Shown piece after piece: positions 36,126 to 43,030 of a stretch of DNA of 64,000 bases. Under the pieces are notes generated by a model. It saw nothing but the letters and a program-made list of their open reading frames with translations, ran no database searches and had not been told where the DNA came from. The first letter of the stretch is position 1, and each line of letters opens with the position of its first letter. Where the stretch lies: positions 1,116,001 through 1,180,000 of the forward strand of contig NZ_JACBZT010000001.1 of the NCBI RefSeq assembly GCF_013408985.1, given 5' to 3'. The position numbers and the translations under genes were made by a program. Source of the DNA: Petropleomorpha daqingensis (GTDB lineage Bacteria; Actinomycetota; Actinomycetes; Mycobacteriales; Geodermatophilaceae).

Positions 36126-38666
36126 TCAGGTCCGGACGAACAGGCGGCGGTGCGTGGCGCCCGGCGCCGCGGAGCGGACCCCGGTGCGCGCCAGCAGCCA
36201 GCTCTCCAGCCGCTCGTCGGGCAGCGGCCGGCTGACCAGGAAGCCCTGGAGCTTGTCGCAGCCCATCTCGGCCAGCAGGTTGCGGGTCAGCTCGTCCTCG
36301 ACGCCCTCGGCGACGACCCGCAGGCCCAGGTTGTGCGCCAGCTCGATGATCGACCGGGCGATGAACGACTCGCCCTGGCTGGTCGACATGCCCAGCACGA
36401 AGGACTTGTCGATCTTGACCTCGTCGATCGGCAGCTGGCGCAGCTGGGACAGCGACGAGTAGCCGGTGCCGAAGTCGTCCATGGACAGCCGCAGCCCCAG
36501 GGCGTGCAGGTCGGCGAGGACGGAGCTGTTGCGCACCGTGTCGTCGATGACGCTGCCCTCGGTGAGCTCGAGGGTGAGCAGCTCCCCCGGCACGCCGTGG
36601 CGGCGCAGCGCTCGGCGCACCCGCTCGACCAGGTCGGGCTCGGTGAGGCAGCGGGCGGAGAGGTTGACCGCCACCGACAGCGCGATGTCCTGGTCCAGCC
36701 AGCGCCGGCAGCGGGCCAGCGCGAGGTCCAGGACGTGGTCGGTCAGCGGCCCGATCCGGCCGATCTGCTCGGCCAGGTGGATGAAGTCGTCCGGCGGGAT
36801 GGCGCCGTAGCGGGGGTGCGCCCAGCGGACCAGCGTCTCCACCGACACGATGTCCGAGCTCCGGGCGTCGATGATCGGCTGGAAGACGACGGAGATGTGC
36901 CCGTCGGCCATGGCCTGCTCGAGCTCGGTGCCCAGCTGCAGCCGGCGCAGGCTCTGCTGGTCCAGCACCGGGTGGTAGCTGGCCACGCCGCTGGAGCCGG
37001 ACGCGGCCAGCAGGGCGACGTCGGCGCGCTGCATGAGCGTGCCGGCGTCGGCGCCGTGCACCGGTGCGGCGGCCACGCCGATCGACAGCGTGACCTCCAG
37101 GTCCAGCCCGGCCACCCGGGCGCGGGTGGAGGCCGCCTCGCGCAGCCGGCGGGCGGCGCGCTCGGTGGCGGCCAGCGACAGCCCGGGCAGCAGGACGGCG
37201 AACTGCTCGCCCTCCATGCGGGCGAGCATGGCCTGCGGCGGGGCGTGCTCGCGGAGCAGCCCGGCGGTCACGAGCAGCAGCTCGTCGCTGGCCGCGTGGC
37301 CGAGGGTGTCGGTGACCTCGGTGTAGTTGTCCAGCGCGGCGAGGATGAGCCCCACCCGTGCGGCCACGGGGTCGGCGGCGAGGAGGCCGTCGATCTCCGA
37401 GGCCAGCCGCTGGCGGTTGGGCAGGCCGGTCAGCCGGTCGTGGTCGGCGTCGTAGCGGATCTGGGTGAGCAGCTGCTGCTGCCGGATCGCGGCGTTGACG
37501 TGCGTGAGCACGCTCTCCAGCGCGGCCCGGTCACCCTCGGCGAAGGTGACGACGTCGCTGCGGCGGTCGCAGACCTCGAGATAGCCCGGCTCCCCGGCGG
37601 CGGTGACGATCGCCGCGCCGATCAGGTCCGAGGCGCCACGGCGTCCCAGCGCGGACACCTCGACGTCGTCGGAGCGGGCCAGCGAGGCGTGCACCGGCCC
37701 CTCGGCCGCCGCGTCGACGGCGCGCCGGCGGAAGACGTCGTCCGGGTCACCGGGGCCGTCGTACCAGACGGCGCCGTCCTCGGCGGCGACGACCAGGCGG
37801 GGTTCCTCGTCGAGGTAGGGCGGCAGCCAGAGGGCGACCTTCTCCGCGTTGAGCAGGTCGCGGACGGCGAAGACCAGCTGGCGGGCGCCGTCCTCGTCGG
37901 CGGGGATCTGCTCGACCCGCCGGGCGAAGTCGTAGACCCGTTCCAGGGTGTCGCCCTCGCGCGTCACCTGCCCGAAGCGCCGGTAGAGCAGGCCCAGGAC
38001 GCCGACGAGCGGCACGATCAGCAGCCAGGCCCACAGCGTCTGGCTGAGCAGCAGGACGGCGGCCAGCCCGACGACGACGCACATCGGCGCGACGACCACG
38101 ATCGGGACCAGCAGCGTCGACCACAGCGTCCGGCCGGGGTAGCCCTGGGTCAGCGAGATGGCGACGGCGATGAGCAGACCGCCGACGACGTCGGCGCCCA
38201 TCGCCGCGAGCAGGTAGGACAGCCACGTCAGCGGCGACGTGATCGGTCCGTCGTAGAGCAGTTCCAGGATCGCGACGGCGACGGCGATCTCGATGACCGC
38301 GTTCGCCAGGTTGAAGCCGTACTTGACCGCCGGGTAGCGCTGGATGGTCAGCACGCCGGCGAGCGCGACCAGTCGCGCCACGACGCTCCACGCGCCACCG
38401 ATCTCGTGCAGCGCCACGACGAGGGCGAGTTCGTTCGCCGACCAGGAGAAGGTCTGCGCGCGGAACTCGAAGTGCAACGGGACCGATTCGGTCACCACGA
38501 AGACGAGGCAGACACCGATGAGCGGCAGCACCGCGACGGGGCGCCGGTCGGCGGCCAGCACGTAGACGAACGCCGGCACCGCCAGGGCGCAGGCGAGGAG
38601 GGTGGCCGTCCACGGATTGCGCGTCGCCTGGGCGCGCGCGGGCGCCCGCAACTCCGATTCGGCCAA
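36126..38666 (-). CDS. Membrane GGDEF(degenerate)-EAL protein, probable c-di-GMP phosphodiesterase
   Basis: An 846-residue protein: several membrane helices (about 20-240), a GAF-like region (about 255-400), a GGDEF domain whose signature is EGEQF (485-489) and so probably cannot make c-di-GMP, and an EAL domain (about 595-830) with ETLVRW (Glu610), ELTE, DDFGTGYSSL, KIDKSF, AEGVE and QGF intact. It is thus likely a hydrolase with a sensory or GTP-binding GGDEF. Start TTG 38666 was chosen because GC3 falls sharply upstream of it; GTG 38735 is the alternative and no good ribosome site is seen. Confidence 0.88.
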   Translation of the reverse strand: MAESELRAPARAQATRNPWTATLLACALAVPAFVYVLAADRRPVAVLPLIGVCLVFVVTESVPLHFEFRAQTFSWSANELALVVALHEIGGAWSVVARLVALAGVLTIQRYPAVKYGFNLANAVIEIAVAVAILELLYDGPITSPLTWLSYLLAAMGADVVGGLLIAVAISLTQGYPGRTLWSTLLVPIVVVAPMCVVVGLAAVLLLSQTLWAWLLIVPLVGVLGLLYRRFGQVTREGDTLERVYDFARRVEQIPADEDGARQLVFAVRDLLNAEKVALWLPPYLDEEPRLVVAAEDGAVWYDGPGDPDDVFRRRAVDAAAEGPVHASLARSDDVEVSALGRRGASDLIGAAIVTAAGEPGYLEVCDRRSDVVTFAEGDRAALESVLTHVNAAIRQQQLLTQIRYDADHDRLTGLPNRQRLASEIDGLLAADPVAARVGLILAALDNYTEVTDTLGHAASDELLLVTAGLLREHAPPQAMLARMEGEQFAVLLPGLSLAATERAARRLREAASTRARVAGLDLEVTLSIGVAAAPVHGADAGTLMQRADVALLAASGSSGVASYHPVLDQQSLRRLQLGTELEQAMADGHISVVFQPIIDARSSDIVSVETLVRWAHPRYGAIPPDDFIHLAEQIGRIGPLTDHVLDLALARCRRWLDQDIALSVAVNLSARCLTEPDLVERVRRALRRHGVPGELLTLELTEGSVIDDTVRNSSVLADLHALGLRLSMDDFGTGYSSLSQLRQLPIDEVKIDKSFVLGMSTSQGESFIARSIIELAHNLGLRVVAEGVEDELTRNLLAEMGCDKLQGFLVSRPLPDERLESWLLARTGVRSAAPGATHRRLFVRT

Positions 38667-38747
38667 AGGAGAACCCGCTTCTGGGGGAGGGGAAGAGGTG
38701 GCGCCGAGGCTAACAGCGCGAGGGCCCGCTGCCACGGTTCTAGCAAC

Positions 38748-38788
38748 TCGGAGGGGGCAGGCGGTCGTCGACCGCCTGCCCCCTCCGA
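38748..38788 (-). terminator. Very strong terminator after the RGGRWS peptide gene
   Basis: A 20-bp perfect inverted repeat (38748-38767 with 38769-38788; begins TCGGAGGGGGCAGG) with essentially no spacer, 23 nt past the peptide stop. It is the longest perfect stem seen in the window. It isolates the peptide gene from the EAL gene downstream. Confidence 0.88.
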
Positions 38789-38811
38789 ATTCCGTCAGGA
38801 AACCGCGAGCG

Positions 38812-38886
38812 TCAGCTCCAGCGGCCCCCACGGCTCCAACGACCGCCGCGGCTCCAACGTCCACCGCGCTGCTGCTTCGTGCTCAT
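38812..38886 (-). CDS. 24-residue peptide with three RGGRWS repeats
   Basis: A tiny gene: MSTKQQ followed by three exact copies of RGGRWS, then TGA. The ATG at 38886 has GAGGAGG 4 nt upstream, about the strongest ribosome site in the window. The three 18-nt repeat units differ only at third codon positions (CGC/CGT, GGT/GGC/GGG, GGA/GGT/GGC, CGT/CGC), so the peptide rather than the DNA has been kept. It has its own promoter with a palindrome, a structured leader and a terminator. It carries +8 (seven Arg, one Lys) with three Trp and no signal peptide. Function unknown: RNA binding, membrane activity or a RiPP-like precursor are all possible. Confidence 0.75.
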   Translation of the reverse strand: MSTKQQRGGRWSRGGRWSRGGRWS

Positions 38887-38906
38887 GACGCCTCCTCAGG
38901 CATGAC

Positions 38907-38933
38907 TGACTGCTGTGGTGCGGCAGTCACCAC
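38907..38933 (-). promoter_or_regulatory. Alternative leader hairpins of the RGGRWS peptide gene
   Basis: Two mutually exclusive stems precede the ribosome site: TGACTGC/GCAGTCA (38907-38929) and GTGGTG/CACCAC (38915-38933). Such overlap can form a switch, though neither directly hides GAGGAGG. Confidence 0.35.
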
Positions 38934-38970
38934 GCGCGGGGGCAGAGCGTCGTTCGGTACGGACCGCGCC

Positions 38971-39003
38971 GGGAACATTGCTTCCCGTCACTCCTTGGGA
39001 CAA
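38971..39003 (-). promoter_or_regulatory. Putative promoter and operator of the RGGRWS peptide gene
   Basis: Minus-strand TTGTCC (38998-39003), 17 bp, CAATGT (38975-38980). The -10 box lies inside the perfect palindrome GGGAA-N6-TTCCC (38971-38986), a position where a bound repressor would block transcription. The transcript would be about 220 nt, from near 38968 to the terminator. Confidence 0.5.
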
Positions 39004-39234
39004 GCATCGAGGATCACGATGGTGTGACTCCCTGTCGTGCCGTCACTTTGTGTGACCAAACTCAGACGAGACGTCACCGTTTCGGGGGTATATGGGGCTG
39101 GTGTGACGGCGCGCGTCGGCGGGTCCGTCGCCCCGTTTTCGAGCTTTCGACGCCTGTACGTGCGAAAAGACAGCGGTGTCATCCGCGAGACGGTTGGGAA
39201 GGGCCCGAGGGCTCTGTCCGGCGTGTCGCCGCCG

Positions 39235-41292
39235 TCAGTCGTGACCGGGCACGTGGTCGAGCTGAGTGCGCTTGAGGTCGACCGGGTCGTCCGGCACTGA
39301 CTCGTCAGGCGGGGCCGGCGGCTCGGGGTGCCCGAGCAACTGCGCGGTCCGGTCGAAGGCGGCCCGAGCCTGCCGGGCCAGCAGCTCCTCTGTCGCGGGG
39401 TCGGCGCCAGGGGCGAGCGGCGCTACGGCGGCAGCTGCGTCCTCGCGGTCGAAGACCAACCCGTTGTCAGGAGCCAGCGCCCAACTGCCGTCCGCGTTCA
39501 CCAGCGAGGCCCCGCCCTGGACGAGCGCCTCGACGAGGCTTGCGGGCCCGGACGTGCCGGGGAACAGTCCAGCGATCTTGCTGAACGCGAAGACGGGGAA
39601 CCGCAGGGACACGTCGTAGCTGAACTGGCGGTCGACTGCGTCGGACATCGCGAGGTACCCGTCGATCGCGTGGTCCAGCCGCTGGGCGTACTCCCGGGTG
39701 GCCACGAACGCACTGCGGATGGCCACCGCCCTGGCAGGCGTCGTGGGATCCGTCCCCGCCAGGTCCAGCGGCTCAGCCCCTGTCACCTGGTCGATGGCCG
39801 ATTGCACGATTGCCGCGGTGGCGACGTCGAGGGTCAGGTATCCGAGTCCCCGGAGGGCAGCGTCTTCGGTCGGGGACAGTTGCTGCCCCGCTCCGGCTGC
39901 GGCGAGAGCGTCAGTGACGACGCCAGGGTGGGCGGCGACCGCGTCCCCGAGGGCCGGGGACAGCTCCGCGGCCGTCGTCCGGTCGACGGTCCAGGCGACA
40001 TCGACGTCGGTCGGGGACAGGCCGGTCCCCAGCGCCTGGAGGCCGGACCGGACCGCGGCCTCGCCGGCCGGACCAGCGGCCGCGGCATCCCGCACGAGTG
40101 TGGCGAAGGCCGCGCCGTCGTCGTCCCACGAGCGGGCGAGCAAGGCGTCCCATGCCTCCCGACCGCCGAGGAGAACCGCGGCTGCGTCCCGGTCGCCTGC
40201 CGCCGCCAGCCGGTCGACGACGACCGTCACCGGATCTCTCCCCCACCTGCGCAGCCGGTCGGTGGCTGTGACGCCCTGCTGGCGTTCACGGCCCAGCATC
40301 TGCACGCCCCAGGCAGCGGCCGTCTCGTTCCGCACTCCTCCCGCGGTCGCCGGCACGGCGGCGAGCAGAGCAGTGAGGCCGAAGACGACCTCGTCGGCTG
40401 TCCCATCGGTCGACGCGGGGTCGATGTAGCGCGCGTCGAGGACGTCCCGGAGCGGGCCGTTCGCCGCACCGAGGGAACTGGCGGCGCCGAAGGCGGTGGC
40501 CAGCCACTGGGCCACGATCCCTGACGGCTCGGTCGCCTGCCCCAGGTGCACCAGCAGCCAGCGGACCCCGTCCTCGTCCAGGTCGGCCAGCAGCGCTCCG
40601 GCATACGTAGCGGCGCCGGCGAACGGCAGACCCTCGCGGGCGATCGCATCGATGTCGTCAGCGGTCACAGGACCGTCCAGAGCCCGTGCCGCTGCCCACG
40701 CACGCGCGATCAGCTCGCCGTCGCCCCAGCCGGGCAGGAGCACCGCGACGTTCGCCAGCACCGCGGCCTCCTGCCCCGGCGCGCCGGTGCCGCCGAGGCC
40801 GGTGGTGGCGCCGTCGAGCACCTGCGCGGTGGCCGTGGCGTCGTCGAGCACGTCGGCGACGGCCGCGGCGTGCGCCCGGCGCCGATCGGTCTCGGCCTCC
40901 TCCAGCTCCCGGATGACCGGCTGCGCGAGCGCGGGGTCGGACTGCCCGACCCGTGTCCACGCGACGGCGAAGTCCTCGGCCTGGTCGCGGCGCAGCGCGG
41001 CGATCCGCGTCCGGGCGTCGTCGAGCACCTGGGCGTGCAGCCGCAGGCGCTGCTCCGCCGCGGTCAGCGTCTCGTGCAGGCGCCGCACCAGGTCCGACAC
41101 CGTGACCACCTGCTCGGCGGCCGCGGTGGCGTCCGCGCCGAGCCAGCCGGGCGCCGAGGTCGCCGGACCGGCCAGGTGCGCGTCGAGGACGCCCATGCCG
41201 AACGCGGCACCGGTCACCACCGAGACGAGGTCGGCCAGCGCCGACGGGTCCCCGGGCGGCGGGTCGAGCGGGACGGGTGCCGGCAGGTTCAC
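39235..41292 (-). CDS. Large WXG100-like, alanine-rich protein
   Basis: A 685-residue protein not matched to a named family. The first 130 residues look like a WXG100-type helical hairpin (GWLGAD near 50, then VSDLVRRLHETLTAAEQRLRLHAQVL). The rest is alanine-rich and helical, with repeated TATDRL/LGAANGPL-type segments and no catalytic motif I can recognise. There is no signal peptide. GTG 41292 overlaps the small WXG gene by GTGA, so the two are co-translated. A type VII (ESX) substrate or phage-like tape/structural role is possible; GC and codon use match the host. Confidence 0.65.
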   Translation of the reverse strand: MNLPAPVPLDPPPGDPSALADLVSVVTGAAFGMGVLDAHLAGPATSAPGWLGADATAAAEQVVTVSDLVRRLHETLTAAEQRLRLHAQVLDDARTRIAALRRDQAEDFAVAWTRVGQSDPALAQPVIRELEEAETDRRRAHAAAVADVLDDATATAQVLDGATTGLGGTGAPGQEAAVLANVAVLLPGWGDGELIARAWAAARALDGPVTADDIDAIAREGLPFAGAATYAGALLADLDEDGVRWLLVHLGQATEPSGIVAQWLATAFGAASSLGAANGPLRDVLDARYIDPASTDGTADEVVFGLTALLAAVPATAGGVRNETAAAWGVQMLGRERQQGVTATDRLRRWGRDPVTVVVDRLAAAGDRDAAAVLLGGREAWDALLARSWDDDGAAFATLVRDAAAAGPAGEAAVRSGLQALGTGLSPTDVDVAWTVDRTTAAELSPALGDAVAAHPGVVTDALAAAGAGQQLSPTEDAALRGLGYLTLDVATAAIVQSAIDQVTGAEPLDLAGTDPTTPARAVAIRSAFVATREYAQRLDHAIDGYLAMSDAVDRQFSYDVSLRFPVFAFSKIAGLFPGTSGPASLVEALVQGGASLVNADGSWALAPDNGLVFDREDAAAAVAPLAPGADPATEELLARQARAAFDRTAQLLGHPEPPAPPDESVPDDPVDLKRTQLDHVPGHD

Positions 41293-41573
41293 CGGGGCAC
41301 CGCCTCGCCCCGCGGCGCCAGCAGCGACCCGTCCAGCCCCGACCACGAGTCGGCGGTGGCGGCGATCGTCCCGCCCAGCCAGCGCAGCTCCCCCGCCACG
41401 GCGCAGCCGGCCACCCGGTGCGCCTCGAGGAACGCGCCGGCGGCCGCGGCGAGCGGCCCCTCGGCATCGCGCACCCCGGCCAGCCGTGCAGCGACGTCGT
41501 CAGCCTCGTCGCCCTGAGCGCGCAGGGCATCGGCGAGCGCGTAGAGCTGCTCGGGCGGGACCTCGATCGTCAT
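41289..41573 (-). CDS. Small WXG100-like protein
   Basis: A 94-residue helical protein opening MTIEVPPEQLYALADALRAQ, with a WLG (WXG-type) turn near residue 65 between two helices. Length and pattern fit ESX/type VII WXG100 proteins, which pair with larger partners; the coupled large gene downstream is the likely partner. No ESX ATPase or membrane component lies in this window, so any secretion system is elsewhere. ATG 41573. Confidence 0.65.
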   Translation of the reverse strand: MTIEVPPEQLYALADALRAQGDEADDVAARLAGVRDAEGPLAAAAGAFLEAHRVAGCAVAGELRWLGGTIAATADSWSGLDGSLLAPRGEAVPR

Positions 41574-41614
41574 GGGCCGGAGTGTGACCGGAAAGGGAAT
41601 CCCGCTCCGGCGTC

Positions 41615-41687
41615 GTCCACAGGGCGAACCCGCCGTTCACCGGGACGGGTGGTCTCCCGTCCACATCGTCCACAGGTGCTGTCCACA
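41615..41687. promoter_or_regulatory. Cluster of four GTCCACA boxes
   Basis: GTCCACA occurs at 41615, 41659, 41668 and 41681, all on the plus strand, in the divergent promoter region of the WXG pair and TadG-like gene. The motif is the core of the actinobacterial DnaA box (TTGTCCACA), the last copy being closest (CTGTCCACAA). The first copy sits in CCGGCGTCGTCCACAGGGC, identical to 28831-28849. Confidence 0.45.
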
Positions 41688-41713
41688 ACCTGGGGACGAC
41701 GCCGGCGACCCTC

Positions 41714-41719
41714 TACGCT
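41714..41719 (+). promoter_or_regulatory. -10 box for a probable leaderless transcript
   Basis: TACGCT lies 7 nt before the GTG start at 41727, so transcription would begin at or next to the start codon. No ribosome site is present, consistent with a leaderless mRNA, which is common in actinobacteria. Confidence 0.45.
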
Positions 41720-41726
41720 CCCCCGC

Positions 41727-42170
41727 GTGCGAGCGGACGGAGGTGTCTCGGAACGGGACGGCGAGCGCGGCTCGACGCTCCCCTTCGTCCTCGTCTGCTG
41801 GCTCGTCGCCGCCCTGATGGTCTTCGGCGCGATCGCCGCGTCCGACGCCTTCCTCGAGCAGCAGGAGGTGCAGTCGATCTGCGACGGCGCCGCGCTGGCC
41901 GCGGCCGACCGCGCGGACGAGGAGGTCGTCTACACCGCGGGCGTGGGCGCGCACCTGCCGCTGAGCCGGACGACGGCGCAGGCCGCGGTCGCCGACCAGC
42001 TGGCCGGTGGCCGCGCGGCCCTCGACGCGTGGTCGGTGGACACCGACGGGGTCGAGGTGACCGTCCGCTGCACCAGGTACGCCGACATCGCCTTCGGCTG
42101 GCTGTTCCTCGGCGGCGAGCCGCTGGAGCGCACCGCCGTGGCCAGCGCCCGCGCGCCGACGATCCCCTGA
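41727..42170 (+). CDS. TadG-like membrane-anchored protein
   Basis: A 147-residue protein with a TadE/TadG-like N-terminus: short arm with ERGS, one membrane helix (TLPFVLVCWLVAALMVFGAIAASDAF), then QEVQSICDGAALAAADRA, the typical Tad segment after the helix, and a small outer domain. Such proteins help Flp/Tad pilus or envelope systems; no other tad gene is nearby. GTG 41727 is the only start in frame near the helix and appears leaderless. It ends at a terminator shared with tRNA-Tyr. Confidence 0.72.
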   Translation: MRADGGVSERDGERGSTLPFVLVCWLVAALMVFGAIAASDAFLEQQEVQSICDGAALAAADRADEEVVYTAGVGAHLPLSRTTAQAAVADQLAGGRAALDAWSVDTDGVEVTVRCTRYADIAFGWLFLGGEPLERTAVASARAPTIP

Positions 42171-42182
42171 GAAGGGCGACGA

Positions 42183-42206
42183 CCCCCGACCGGAACCGGT
42201 CGGGGG
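42183..42206. terminator. Bidirectional terminator between the TadG-like gene and tRNA-Tyr
   Basis: CCCCCGACCGG-AA-CCGGTCGGGGG, a perfect 11-bp stem between converging genes, 12 nt past the protein stop and 16 nt past the tRNA 3' end. Confidence 0.82.
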
Positions 42207-42222
42207 CCGTCGTACCGAGGCG

Positions 42223-42304
42223 TGGCGGGTGAAGGATTCGAACCTTCGTAGGCTGAGCCGACGGATTTACAGTCCGCTCCCTTTGGCCACTCGGGCAACC
42301 CGCC
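42223..42304 (-). tRNA. trnY: tRNA-Tyr (GTA anticodon)
   Basis: An 82-nt tRNA with a long variable arm, as expected for bacterial tRNA-Tyr. Acceptor GGCGGGT/ACCCGCC, anticodon loop CTGTAAA (GTA), T loop TTCGAAT, discriminator A, no encoded CCA. A -10-like TACGCT (42323-42328, minus strand) lies 18 nt upstream. Confidence 0.96.
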
Positions 42305-42395
42305 GTGCGGTGGTACCGGAGCAGCGTACAAGAGCGGTGGACCGCTCCCCCGAGGTGCCAGGGGGCGCGTCCCCAGAGCGGAGGAGACAGAGGCC

Positions 42396-42887
42396 ATGGC
42401 CGACTCGTCGTTCGACATCGTGAGCAAGGTCGACCACCAGGAGGTCGACAACGCCCTGAACCAGGCCGGCAAGGAGCTCTCCCAGCGCTTCGACTTCCGC
42501 GGCACCAACGCCAGCATCGCCTGGGCCGGCGAGGACGGGGTCACCCTGCAGGCCGACACCGAGGAGCGGGTCACCGCCGCGCTCGAGGTCTTCAAGGAGA
42601 AGCTGATCAAGCGCGGCATCTCGCTGAAGTCGCTGGACGCCGGCGAGCCGCAGTCCTCCGGCAAGAGCTACAAGATCGCCGCGACGATCAAGCAGGGCAT
42701 CGCCTCGGACAAGGCGAAGCAGATCGCCAAGATCATCCGCGACGAGGGCCCGAAGGGCGTGCAGGCGCAGATCCAGGGTGACCAGCTGCGGGTCAGCGGC
42801 AAGAAGCGCGACGACCTGCAGGCGGTGCAGCAGCTGCTGCGCGGCAAGGACCTCGACGTCGCCCTGCAGTTCGACAACTACCGGTAG
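42396..42887 (+). CDS. yajQ: YajQ family cyclic-di-GMP-binding protein
   Basis: A 163-residue YajQ/DUF520 protein with two ferredoxin-like domains: [24 protein letters not shown] at the N-terminus, SQRFDFRG near 30, and [10 protein letters not shown] at the end. Family members bind c-di-GMP or nucleotides and act in stress, phage or transcription control. GGAGGAGA precedes ATG 42396. It stands alone, bounded by tRNA-Tyr and a terminator. A c-di-GMP hydrolase candidate lies 4 kb away. Confidence 0.93.
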   Translation: MADSSFDIVSKVDHQEVDNALNQAGKELSQRFDFRGTNASIAWAGEDGVTLQADTEERVTAALEVFKEKLIKRGISLKSLDAGEPQSSGKSYKIAATIKQGIASDKAKQIAKIIRDEGPKGVQAQIQGDQLRVSGKKRDDLQAVQQLLRGKDLDVALQFDNYR

Positions 42888-42896
42888 GGGTGCGAG

Positions 42897-42936
42897 GTGG
42901 TGCCGTCCCCGCCACCAACAGTGGGGACGGCACCAC
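42897..42936 (+). terminator. Terminator after yajQ
   Basis: GTGGTGCCGTCCCC paired with GGGGACGGCACCAC (14 bp, perfect) around a 12-nt loop, 9 nt past the stop. A short A run (CTAAAAAG, 42954-42961) farther on would be the U tract for transcription from the other strand. Confidence 0.85.
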
Positions 42937-43030
42937 GGCCGTACTCCCCACTGCTAAAAAGCTCGGCCGGTCCCGAGGGTCGTCCGCGTTCGAGTGGTGC
43001 ACAAGATTGCGGATCCAGAAAGGTCCTCGG

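Larger units (their letters stand above)
38887..39234. other. Intergenic region upstream of the RGGRWS peptide gene
   Basis: A 348-bp region with visibly lower GC from 39000 to 39190. It contains the peptide promoter and leader, the inverted repeat GTCAC-N5-GTGAC (39042-39056), GTGTGAC three times (39022, 39050, 39101), and TTTTCG/CGAAAA arms near 39134-39165. Two short open frames cross it, without ribosome sites. Confidence 0.5.

Noticed and set aside
38988-39182. 64-codon minus-strand open frame upstream of the RGGRWS peptide
   Set aside because: No ribosome site, GC3 well below that of neighbouring genes, no recognisable motif, and it crosses the putative promoter of the peptide gene.
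39037-39300. 87-codon plus-strand open frame
   Set aside because: No ribosome site; runs antisense into the end of the WXG-like gene; composition unlike coding DNA here.
42885-42900. TGCGAGG at the yajQ stop, resembling part of the 3'-end repeat
   Set aside because: Only about 7-10 bases match, in the opposite orientation relative to the gene, and the bases belong to the terminator.
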